64,000 bases of DNA, from contig JACPTQ010000029.1 of NCBI GenBank assembly GCA_016192705.1, positions 1-64,000 on the forward strand. The letters are read 5' to 3'. Position 1 is the stretch's first letter, and the number at the start of each line of letters is the position of its first letter. Source of the DNA: Deltaproteobacteria bacterium. GTDB lineage: Bacteria; Myxococcota; JACPTQ01. The position numbers and the translations under genes are program-made. Below the pieces are notes generated by a model. It was not told the DNA's origin. It ran no database searches and was given only the letters and a program-made list of their open reading frames with translations. Positions 34,915 to 43,700 of this stretch are shown here, in pieces.

Positions 34915-36057
34915 TTAGCTGGCTTTTTTTTCGGCCGTGTGCGTCAGCCCCCACGGAAACCGCGCGGGGCCGTAACTCTCGAAAAGTCGCCCCCAACCCG
35001 TGTCGAGCGCGCGCCTCACGCGCCAATGCCCGATCGCCGGATACCAAAAAACGTCGTGGTACAAAATCGACGCCGCGTACGACCAGGGCGCGATCACCGT
35101 GCGCAGCAGCAACTTCTCGAGCGGCTTGAGCGGCCCCCAGTAAATGGCCTTCTGTCCGCGCGACGCAAACGTGTCTTCGGCCCCCGAAAAATTCCAATTC
35201 TCGCGCGCCGCATCCTCGTCGCCGACGATTTCGATTTCGCTCGGGTTTCCGCACCCAAGCCCCGCCTCGTGCGCCAGCCGAATGTACGTGAGCTTCATCG
35301 GGTCAAACCCCATCATCTTGGCGGCGGTCGCGTCGATCGCGACCTGATCCGCCGACGCGAGAATCACGTTCTTCTCGTGCCAGCGCATGCATCGCGGCCC
35401 CGGTCCGTCGCCCGCGAATGTCCCGTCCATCACCGCAAAAATGCCCGGGTGAATCTCCTTTTGAATCGTCAGCAAATCGACCAGCGTCTCGTGAATCACC
35501 GAATGGGTGAAGTGCCGCTTCTCGTGGAGCAGCCCGCCAAACGCGTTCTTCATCGCGCCCGTCGTTGTCGTGAACACGTGCGTCTTCATCGTCGGAAGGT
35601 GAAGCACGTTGTTCCCGATGAACCGTTTTGGAATCTGAATGCCGTTCGGGAAAATATCGGGCAGCACGAGCATCTTCCCCTTGGGCTGGTAAGTCGTCCA
35701 CTCCTCGCCCTCATAGAGGTGAACGTTTCGCAGCCCGTGACTCTCGACAACCGGGAGCTGATTGTTCGCGACCTCTCCGCGCCGCGCACTCACCACGACG
35801 GTTCGGTTGTGACACGCGTAAATCCGGTCGCGCGCGAACCCCTCGGCCAAAAGCCCGCGAATCACGCCATCAAGCTGCCACGGCGGAGTCGAACACGCGG
35901 GATAAAACGTGTGCCAAGTGATGTTAATCTTAAGCGCCGTCTGGTTCGCCTTCGGCAGCGCTTCCGAAATACCCGCAATTTTCAGAAGCCGCGTATAGTC
36001 CTCGAGCACCGTCTCCGGCCTCGTCCTGAGCACCGCGACTTTCGACCGATTCGCCAT
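34915..36057 (-). CDS. DUF362-domain protein
   Basis: A 380-residue cytosolic protein; ATG 36057 follows GAGGTGAG. It shows the DUF362 pattern: ALKINITWHTFYPACSTPPW, the helix LDGVIRGLLAEGF, HLPTMKTHVFTTTTGAMKNAFG, and DGTFAGDGPGPR. No ferredoxin-type Cys cluster is present, unlike some family members. The role of DUF362 is not established. The close spacing to the flippase-like gene suggests an operon dealing with lipid or cell-surface chemistry (inference). Confidence 0.75.
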   Translation of the reverse strand: MANRSKVAVLRTRPETVLEDYTRLLKIAGISEALPKANQTALKINITWHTFYPACSTPPWQLDGVIRGLLAEGFARDRIYACHNRTVVVSARRGEVANNQLPVVESHGLRNVHLYEGEEWTTYQPKGKMLVLPDIFPNGIQIPKRFIGNNVLHLPTMKTHVFTTTTGAMKNAFGGLLHEKRHFTHSVIHETLVDLLTIQKEIHPGIFAVMDGTFAGDGPGPRCMRWHEKNVILASADQVAIDATAAKMMGFDPMKLTYIRLAHEAGLGCGNPSEIEIVGDEDAARENWNFSGAEDTFASRGQKAIYWGPLKPLEKLLLRTVIAPWSYAASILYHDVFWYPAIGHWRVRRALDTGWGRLFESYGPARFPWGLTHTAEKKAS

Positions 36058-36096
36058 CACCTCACCTCAATCCCGACATTAAGTTATACCACGCGA

Positions 36097-36753
36097 TTAA
36101 CCGGCGTCCACGCGCTTCACAAAAATCTCACGCGCGATCTCCGGGTCGAGTGCGAGCGACGTCTCGCCAAATTCGATGACGCACGCCGGTCGCCGCTGGC
36201 GCAAGCGAACCACACTTCCCGCGATGACACCGAGTGACGACAGGCGATTCAATCGATCGATATACTTGGGCGCGATGAAAACAATTCGCCCCGCGTTCCC
36301 GATGTCGAGATCGGGAAGTGGCGTGACGAGCGGCCGCATCTCACGCGCTGCCGAGGTACAGCATTCACCTTGCGGGATCGGCTTTTGGTGCGGGCAAAGC
36401 GGCGGGTGCCCGAGGAACGTACAAACCGACGCCGTCACCTCGGGCGACAGCGCGTGCTCAAACGCGCACGCCCCCGCTTCCATCACCTCGCCGCGCAAAT
36501 CAAACAGATCCGCGAGCAGCCGCTCCGCCAGCCGATTCCGCCGCACGACGAGTCGCGCGATCTCTTCGCCCTCGGCCGTCAGCAGAAGCCGGTCGCCCTC
36601 ATTCACGAGGTGCTTCGACGCGACGAGCTTTGCGATCTCGTCCCGCACGTTGAAGTCTGGGAGCATCGCCTCAAGCCCCGCGACCGTGGCGTCCCCCTCT
36701 TCGCCGAGCGCGAACACGCGCTCCAAGATCTCCTCGCGGGGATCGTGGATCAC
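36097..36753 (-). CDS. DtxR/MntR-family iron-dependent regulator with FeoA-like domain
   Basis: About 218 residues. GTG 36753 in a GTGA overlap with the Cys-rich gene is preferred; an upstream reading frame only runs antiparallel-out-of-frame through that gene. The N-terminal winged helix (residues 1-60) is followed by a DtxR dimerisation/metal domain with HALSPEVTASVCTFLGHPPLCPHQKPIP. A FeoA/SH3-like domain (GRIVFIAPKYIDRLNRLSSLGV...IARE) completes the protein. Cys residues in the metal region resemble other metal-sensing DtxR proteins. The position at the end of the feo operon points to iron-dependent control. Confidence 0.8.
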   Translation of the reverse strand: MIHDPREEILERVFALGEEGDATVAGLEAMLPDFNVRDEIAKLVASKHLVNEGDRLLLTAEGEEIARLVVRRNRLAERLLADLFDLRGEVMEAGACAFEHALSPEVTASVCTFLGHPPLCPHQKPIPQGECCTSAAREMRPLVTPLPDLDIGNAGRIVFIAPKYIDRLNRLSSLGVIAGSVVRLRQRRPACVIEFGETSLALDPEIAREIFVKRVDAG

Positions 36754-37010
36754 GGCCGCCTCACTTTCATTTGAACGATGTCCTCGCCACGCGACGCGAC
36801 GCGCGGACCCTGACCGCTGCCCGGTTCCCCTACACGAAAGAGGCGCTTCAACCAATTCACAAGGCGCGAATCACCGGGCCATTCATAGCCGCACCCTGGG
36901 CACTTCACGAGATTGCACTTGTCGCCCATCGGGCAACCGCCGTGGCACCGATTCGCTTCCAAGCTTCGTTCGAACCGGTTCCCGCAAAGTGGGCACGCGA
37001 TCTGACTCAT
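36750..37010 (-). CDS. Small Cys-rich zinc-ribbon protein in the feo operon
   Basis: An 86-residue protein starting at ATG 37010, overlapping the feoB stop (ATGA). Seven Cys are arranged CPLC, CHGGCPMGDKC, then CPGC, consistent with a zinc ribbon or an iron-sulfur site, followed by a basic helix (LVNWLKRLFRV). It may assist FeoB as FeoC does in other bacteria, but no homology to FeoC is visible, so this is inference from position. Confidence 0.7.
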   Translation of the reverse strand: MSQIACPLCGNRFERSLEANRCHGGCPMGDKCNLVKCPGCGYEWPGDSRLVNWLKRLFRVGEPGSGQGPRVASRGEDIVQMKVRRP

Positions 37011-40000
37011 GGCATGACCCCCGCGAGCCATTTTGCTCTCTCAACCGCCGACGATGGTGCAAATCGGATTTCGCCTGTCCCACGCGCTGCTCCTCGTATC
37101 GATGAAACCTCCACGCTCTCGGTTGACGCGCCATTTCGCGCAACCTTCAACGTTGCCACACCGCCTTGCGCCACAACCTTCTCCTCGCGGCCACCCACCT
37201 TCACCGACAACACCGCCCCCGGCAATCGGTTGTTATCCGCGTCAACAACGGGCCCCACGCGAATGGTCGCGTGATCCCCGTCGACCGCCACCGCGACCGG
37301 CAACGCACCCGCGGGCTCGCCGCGTGGCATCACGGCATTTAAAAGCCCACCCACGCCAAACGCCAACGGAAAAATAAACGCGACCATGCCCGTTGCGACC
37401 TTCCATCCGCGCTCCTTGACGATCATAAGAACGTTCGCGACACACGGGATGAAGAGTGTGATGGTGGTCATCGCAACAACCACTTGAATGCTCCCCAGCA
37501 CTTCGCGGTGCGACATGTCGAACAGCTTCGTCGCACCAAAATCGCGTCGCAAGAACCCGATGAGAAAGGCCTCGGCCGCGTCACTCGGCAAGCCAAGAAA
37601 AGTCACGACGACGGGCTCGAGCGCACGCGTGATGCCACCCAGCAGATTCAGTTTGTCGAAGAGAAATAGGAACAGCGTCGCAATCACGAAAAGAGGAACC
37701 GCCTCCTTCAGATACCACTCGACGCGCCCGACCGTCTTGATGACGATGTTGGCGATTTCGGGGCGACGAAGCGGGGGCAACTCGAGGATGAGATCGCTCG
37801 TGCGGCCTGGAATGACTTTCGCGGCGATGAATCCGACCGCGAGCATGACGAGCACCACGGCGCCCACCCACCACATGGCCGTGGCAAAGCTGAGGGTCGC
37901 GAGCATGGCGAGGATAACGCCGAGCTGCGCGGAGCACGGCACCCCGAGCGCGAGAAGCAGGGTCACGAGGATGCGCTCTTTGCGTGTTTCCAGGATGCGC
38001 GTCGTCGTCGTTGCCATCGTGTCGCACCCAAGCCCAAGAACCATGGGGAGCACAGCTTTGCCATTTAGGCCAATGACGCGAAAAAGTTTGTTCACCATGA
38101 CGGCGAGGCGCGGCAAATAGCCCGAGTCCTCGAGCACACTGAAGGCGAGAAAGAACGTGAGGATGATCGGCAAGATGAGCGCGATCGCATACGTGAGCGC
38201 CATCGTCACGACGCCGTAAGGTCCCGAGACGAGGTCGCGCACGAACGCAAAGGGAATCGGCTGCACCGCGCCATAAACGAGCCGATTGAGAAAGCCACGC
38301 CAGTTGCGGATTTCAACGCGTGCCTCGCGTTCGCCTTCGGCAAAGGCATATTCGACGCGGACTTCACCCGGCTCGCCCCGAACAACGGCGCCGAGCGATC
38401 CGCTTCCCGATGCCACGTAAGCGGACACCGCCCCGTCGATGTACGGCGCCACTTCTTTGCCCAACACCGTTTCAAATCGGAAAGCGATCGTCGCCTTGCC
38501 GTCGCGCAACGCCTCCACGCGATTCAACGTTCGCACGTCACTCGAGAGATACGCGCCGAGCGGCTTCTCGCTCCCGTCGGGAAGCGGCTCGCCAATCCAC
38601 CGTGAATTTGCGCCCGGCGCGCCGCGCGTGATCGTCACCGTGCGCGACCCAACGACCTTCCCAAACACGTCGTTCTGTAAGAAATCGACCGCGGTTTTGG
38701 CGCCAAACCCACCGACAAACTTGTACGTGACCAAAAGGACAACGATAAGGAACGGCACGCCCCACACGGGGTGCATCGATGAGCGCGACACAACGCGCAA
38801 AAAAGGCGCCTCGAATCGCGCGCGTCCAACGGTGAACGCCGCGAGGAGGCCCGTCGCAACAATCGCAAACGAGACCTCTGGAACAACGCTCGCGACACCC
38901 GACGCCCAAAGAATCGTGTGCGCCAAATAAAAGACGACGTAGGCGATCGCTTGGGCTGCAAAAGTTGTCATCACGGCGCGCATGGTGGGTCGCGCCCGCG
39001 CAAAGAGCAGGGCGTTGAACAAAAGCAAGATCGCAAAAAACACCCAGCCGCCAATTGTCTCGATGCGCTCCAGAAAAACCGCGCCAAAGCCAAGCGCGTC
39101 GAGTGGATCGTCGGGCAGTTTCGTCGACGCGTCGATCGCCGCGATGCGCCGGGCCGCGGCGTCGATGGCCACCGCCGTCGGGTAGGACGCGAGCACGGTG
39201 AGAACAACGGCGGCAATACGCGCTCCCCAGGTGCGTCGCGACTTTCCCAAGAGAGCCTCGGCAACGCGTTTCTCCGAGGCACGCGCCGCCATCGCCTCGG
39301 CGTCGCGCACACGCGCCGCGTTCATCGTCGCAAAAACGGGGAGTGCCAATCGCGCGGCGGCCGACCGCTCGATCTCAGCGATCCGCACCACGGAATCGCG
39401 CGACAGATGCGCGACCGACCACGCGTCGAGCGTGCGGTCACCCGCGACGAGCATCGCCGCAAACCCGCGACGTCCGCGCAACTCGGCCGGTAAGAGCGGG
39501 CCCATCTCGGTCACCGCAAATTCGACGGCTTCGGGATACCGCGTCGCGACGCGCGCCACCGCCGCCTTTCCAAGCGCGTCCCAGATCCCCGAAATCCCTT
39601 CGCGCCGCGTGGCGACCGTCTCAACGACCGGAACTCCGAGCACCTCCGAGAGGGCGCCTCTGCCAATCGCAACGCCGCGGGCCTCCGCCTCGTCAATCAT
39701 ATTGAGCACGAGGATTTGCGGCACCTCGAGTTCGGCCATTTCTATTGTGAGGACCAGCGCGCGCGCGAGGTTCTTTGCGTCGGCGACCTGCACAACGACA
39801 TCGCCCACTTCAAGGCCGAGCAAAATGTCGCGCGTGACCGCCTCGTCTTCGCTCGAGGGCACGAGGTTGTTGGTTCCCGGCGTGTCAACGACTTCTGAGA
39901 ATCCGCGGCTGCGGGCGGTGTCGAGCGCTCCACGCGCGATCTCGACGGTTGTTCCAGGAAAGTTCGACACCGTCGCGTACTTCCCCGTGAGCGCCCCAAA

Positions 40001-40060
40001 AATAACGCTCTTCCCGACGTTCGGGTTCCCGACCAGAACGATGCGTCGTGCCTTACTCAT
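37007..40060 (-). CDS. feoB: Ferrous iron transporter FeoB, enlarged
   Basis: A 1017-residue FeoB; typical members have 650-800. G domain: GNPNVGKS (11-18), DTPGTNNL and LNMID. Then come two membrane blocks with the gate motifs GLGCDTMATTTTRILE and GVPCSAQLGVI. Two additions stand out: a hydrophilic beta-rich insertion of about 120 residues between membrane segments (about 466-585), and an Ig-like beta extension of about 105 residues after the last membrane helix. ATG 40060 is preferred over TTG 40063 and lies at the predicted transcription start. FeoA is not present as a separate gene. Confidence 0.88.
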   Translation of the reverse strand: MSKARRIVLVGNPNVGKSVIFGALTGKYATVSNFPGTTVEIARGALDTARSRGFSEVVDTPGTNNLVPSSEDEAVTRDILLGLEVGDVVVQVADAKNLARALVLTIEMAELEVPQILVLNMIDEAEARGVAIGRGALSEVLGVPVVETVATRREGISGIWDALGKAAVARVATRYPEAVEFAVTEMGPLLPAELRGRRGFAAMLVAGDRTLDAWSVAHLSRDSVVRIAEIERSAAARLALPVFATMNAARVRDAEAMAARASEKRVAEALLGKSRRTWGARIAAVVLTVLASYPTAVAIDAAARRIAAIDASTKLPDDPLDALGFGAVFLERIETIGGWVFFAILLLFNALLFARARPTMRAVMTTFAAQAIAYVVFYLAHTILWASGVASVVPEVSFAIVATGLLAAFTVGRARFEAPFLRVVSRSSMHPVWGVPFLIVVLLVTYKFVGGFGAKTAVDFLQNDVFGKVVGSRTVTITRGAPGANSRWIGEPLPDGSEKPLGAYLSSDVRTLNRVEALRDGKATIAFRFETVLGKEVAPYIDGAVSAYVASGSGSLGAVVRGEPGEVRVEYAFAEGEREARVEIRNWRGFLNRLVYGAVQPIPFAFVRDLVSGPYGVVTMALTYAIALILPIILTFFLAFSVLEDSGYLPRLAVMVNKLFRVIGLNGKAVLPMVLGLGCDTMATTTTRILETRKERILVTLLLALGVPCSAQLGVILAMLATLSFATAMWWVGAVVLVMLAVGFIAAKVIPGRTSDLILELPPLRRPEIANIVIKTVGRVEWYLKEAVPLFVIATLFLFLFDKLNLLGGITRALEPVVVTFLGLPSDAAEAFLIGFLRRDFGATKLFDMSHREVLGSIQVVVAMTTITLFIPCVANVLMIVKERGWKVATGMVAFIFPLAFGVGGLLNAVMPRGEPAGALPVAVAVDGDHATIRVGPVVDADNNRLPGAVLSVKVGGREEKVVAQGGVATLKVARNGASTESVEVSSIRGAARGTGEIRFAPSSAVERAKWLAGVMP

Positions 40061-40066
40061 CAACGA

Positions 40067-40095
40067 ATTCTACACCCGTCCCAACTTGATAACAA
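40067..40095 (-). promoter_or_regulatory. Promoter of feoB
   Basis: On the minus strand TTGTTA (40095-40090) and TAGAAT (40072-40067) are 17 bp apart, with the start expected within a base or two of ATG 40060. The -35 box overlaps the Fur-box-like palindrome, so repression by bound Fur is easily explained. Confidence 0.6.
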
Positions 40096-40106
40096 CTCGC
40101 ATTATC
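40088..40106. promoter_or_regulatory. Fur-box-like palindrome upstream of feoB
   Basis: GATAACAACTCGCATTATC matches the 19-bp Fur consensus (three GATAAT-type hexamers, last inverted) at 13 of 19 positions, with the outer hexamers intact. It lies between fur and feoB over the feoB -35 box. Confidence 0.65.
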
Positions 40107-40152
40107 ACTATAGCGCAAAAACACGACCCGCGAATGTCCATCCCAAACGCCC

Positions 40153-40614
40153 TCACGAAATGCACTTCCGACAAAGCCCGTAAAGCTCGTGTTTGTGTCG
40201 CGACAATCGGAATCCGTACCGCTTTGCAACCGCGTCCTGAAGCGCTTCAATCTCGTCGTCCTCAAATTCGACGATCGTCCCGCACGATTCACAAATAAGG
40301 TGGTCGTGGTGCCCGTCGTGGTCTTCAACCTCGTAGCGCTTTTCGCCATCGCCAAACGTTCGCGCGACCGCAACGCCGCAATCCGACAAGAGCCGCAGCG
40401 TCCGATAAACCGTCGCCGCCCCAACCCCGCGATTTCGCCGCTTCACGGCGCGCGTCAACTCTTCGGCGTTGATGTGCCCAGACGCCGCCAAAAACGTCTC
40501 GATGATGAGGTCGCGTTGACCCGTCGACCGAAGCCCCTTTTGCGCGAGATACCGCCGCACGCGCTCCCACGCCTCATCTTTATGGACATGCTTCTCAACC
40601 GTGCGCGGACCCAT
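40153..40614 (-). CDS. fur: Ferric uptake regulator Fur
   Basis: A 153-residue Fur-family repressor. The winged helix includes GLRSTGQRDLIIETFLAASGHINAEEL and GVGAATVYRTLRLL. The metal sites include HHDHLICESCG with the CxxC, and a second CRKC at the C-terminus, a structural zinc site typical of Fur. GAGGGAG precedes ATG 40614. It is immediately upstream of the feo operon and has its own Fur-box-like palindrome upstream, indicating iron-dependent control of both. Confidence 0.9.
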   Translation of the reverse strand: MGPRTVEKHVHKDEAWERVRRYLAQKGLRSTGQRDLIIETFLAASGHINAEELTRAVKRRNRGVGAATVYRTLRLLSDCGVAVARTFGDGEKRYEVEDHDGHHDHLICESCGTIVEFEDDEIEALQDAVAKRYGFRLSRHKHELYGLCRKCIS

Positions 40615-40641
40615 CTCGGCTCCCTCGCCTCCCGAACGCGC

Positions 40642-40656
40642 TGAGAACGATTCTCA
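40642..40656. promoter_or_regulatory. Fur-box-like palindrome upstream of fur
   Basis: TGAGAACGATTCTCA is a 7-1-7 inverted repeat like the TGATAAT-N-ATTATCA core of Fur boxes. It lies 28 bp before the fur start codon, suggesting autoregulation. Confidence 0.5.
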
Positions 40657-40728
40657 ACAGCCATTTCAATATGACGAATCCACCGGAGCCTGTCAATCGC
40701 CCCCATCGCACCCACGTACGCGCGAACG

Positions 40729-43700
40729 TTACCACTCCGTGTATCGCGTCACCCCCGGAACATTCGCGCCTCCAGCTGTCCCGCCAATCCACTTCACTTC
40801 GCGCGAATCGACAAAGACGGCGTTGACCCTAAATTTCTTTGTCGCATTGGACACCCACTCGGAGTCGAACAGGTTCTGGGACATATTGAAGCGGCCGAAG
40901 CCACTTGCGATGTCGCCACATGAAACCCCCAGCCACGCAAACCCAACAGTGCCGATCGCCACATCTTGCGCCGTGCGGCAATTCGACGGGAACGGTGGAC
41001 TGTTGGCCACGACGCCAAACGACTGGCAGTCGGGCGTTAGCGTTCGCATGCACCGCCCCATCCCGCCCGAACTCGAATTGATAGCGGAGTAAAGGTAACC
41101 GCCATCTGGATCCACACGAACGGCCTGAACGGAACCCGACGTACCCACGACCTGTGACGCAGCGATAGAGGTTGGCCAGCGGTCGTTGTTGCACGACGAA
41201 ACTGCAGGAATGGTCGCTGTTCCCCAGATTCCTGCTTGCGTACCAAGCCAAATCGCGCCGTTAACGGTATCAACCGAGATCCCATTTGTATCATTTTGAA
41301 CGGCGAACAAACTGGCAACGCTCCAACAATCTGTGGAACCCGAATAAAGATCGACCGCCCGAATCCCATTATCTGTCGCGGAATACGCGCGTCCGTCTTG
41401 ATGAACGGAGACACCCCGTGACCTTCGATTCGTAAAGTACGGCGTGCAAGGAAGAACGATGTCGATCGACCCCGCGTCGACCGAGCAAACTTCGATGCCG
41501 TTGTCGTGCGTTGCGAGCACGAGTCGATGCATAAGCCCACTCTTCCAAACCGCGACATCACGAATCTTGTTTGATGGCGTCTCGTTTACGTAAGATCGAA
41601 TAATCGCACCGGTCACTGGTTCAATGAGGACGAGTCCGTTGTTCCCCGTACCGACCCACATTCGCGTCGGTGTGTGCTCGGCAATCGCAAAGACGTCATC
41701 GTTCAAAACCCCGGACGCGAAATTCACTTTCGCCGGCCAGTAACTGTAACCCGCATCTAGGATCTTCGTTCCCGTCACCGGACTCGTGACCGACACCTCG
41801 GCCGTTGTGTAATCGCTGATGCCGTTCGGTACTTCGCCGGTGATCGTCGTCGCATTCACAATGACCTGATTGATGAGGTCGGCGCTCCCATCGCTCCTAA
41901 AGAATTTGACGATGAGACCCGCGTCGGGATTGAAGTTCGCGCCGGTGATTGTGACGTGCTGATTCGTCGGCGACGCCCTCTGCGAAATCGTTGGCCCGAC
42001 GGGCGGGTAAATCGACGTGATCGACACCGCCGGAATGTACTCGAACGCGCTCGGAAGAATCGCGTACGTCTCGCCGCCGTCGCAACCTGGCTTGCAAACT
42101 TCGACGTCGACGCGCCCCGTGTAAGCCGATGCCGGCGTCGTTACGTTGATCTGGTTCCCGCTGACCACGAACATCGAGAGCACAGGGCCGCCATCGAAAA
42201 GGACACTCGTGACGCCACCAAAGTTTCGCCCGAAGATCACGACCGGCACACTCCCCTCGACCGTTCCCATGCTGGGCGTAACCGATGTGATCGCCAAGTC
42301 GTTGGAGCTGTCATACGCAAAGCCGGGAGCCAACGTCCCGCTCCCCGTGGTGTTGTACGCCGTAATGGGCGCGGATCCGGCTCCCGAAGCGGCCGGCGTC
42401 GTTCCGGTGATGAGCGTCGGGTTTACAAACACCTTCGAAAGGAGAGTGCCCCCGTCGGCCACGCCGTGGAGCCGCACCGTGGTCGCCGGTGAGAAGCCGC
42501 TCCCTATAATCGACACCGCCGTTCCGCCCGCGTACGGCCCAGCGTCTGGCGAGATCCCCGTCACCGATGGACCCACCGTGTAGTAAAACGCGTTGCCGAG
42601 CGATCCCACGCCACCCGCCGAGCTCACCGTGGCGGTGACGTAGCCTGGCCCCGGCCCAGATGGCGTGGTCGCGGTAATCGTCGTTTCGTTGACGACGACG
42701 ATGCTCGACAAGAGCCCGCCGCCATCAAACGAGACACTTGCGTCGACGAAGTTCGTACCCGTTATCGTAACGGGCGCCGGGCTAGACGCCGAGCCTTCAT
42801 TCACATTCGGAGTAACGCCCGTGTTCATAACCGACGTGATCGTCGGCGGCGCCACGTACCGGAATGCCGTCGGCGCATTGGCCATCCCATAAGGCGTCGT
42901 CAAAACAACCGCCGCGTTTCCGGCCGGCCCCGCGGGCGTGGTCGCAAACACCTTGCCTGTGCCCGGTTCGTAAACGAACGACCCCGCTGGATTCGAACCG
43001 AACGTCACACCCGTTACGCTCGCAAGGTTTGCCCCGGTGAACTCGACCGACGTCCCGCCCGCCGTCGGCCCCAAAACCGGCGTAATCCCGGACAGCGTCG
43101 GACCCGGCATGTAGTTGAACGTGCAATCGGACGCATCCGCGCACGTCTTGGTCTCGCCCATCGTCACCGAAACAACCTTCGTTCCCTGACCCGCTGGGAT
43201 CGTAATCGACATCGTTGTCGAGCTGACCAGCGTCGTCGAACCCCAACCCGCGATGAACCCGGCATCCGAAAAGCTACTCCCCGTGATCGTGATGGAGATG
43301 CCGCCGTCCTGCGACCCGGCTTTCGGCGAGATGCTCGTTACCGTGAAATTGGGCGTTACAGCGAACAACACGGTTTCGGGCGACGACCCGAAGAGCGCGT
43401 TCGTGACGACAACGTTCTGTTGCCCTTCCGACAGCGATGCCGTCACGCCGGTGATTGTTGTCGGATTAACAACTAAAAACTGCGTCAACGGAACACCGCC
43501 GAGCGTCGCGCCCCCCGCATCGGCGAAATCGGTTCCATAGATTGTGACCGGCGTTCCACCCGAGGATGGGCCAGTCGACGGAACAATCGACGAAACGTGC
43601 GGTGGCGGCAGATACGTGAACGGGCTCCACGTTCCTCCAACGGGCGGATCAACCTGAACAGAAACGGCGCCGGTACCGCGCGGCGCAAATCCGGTGACTT

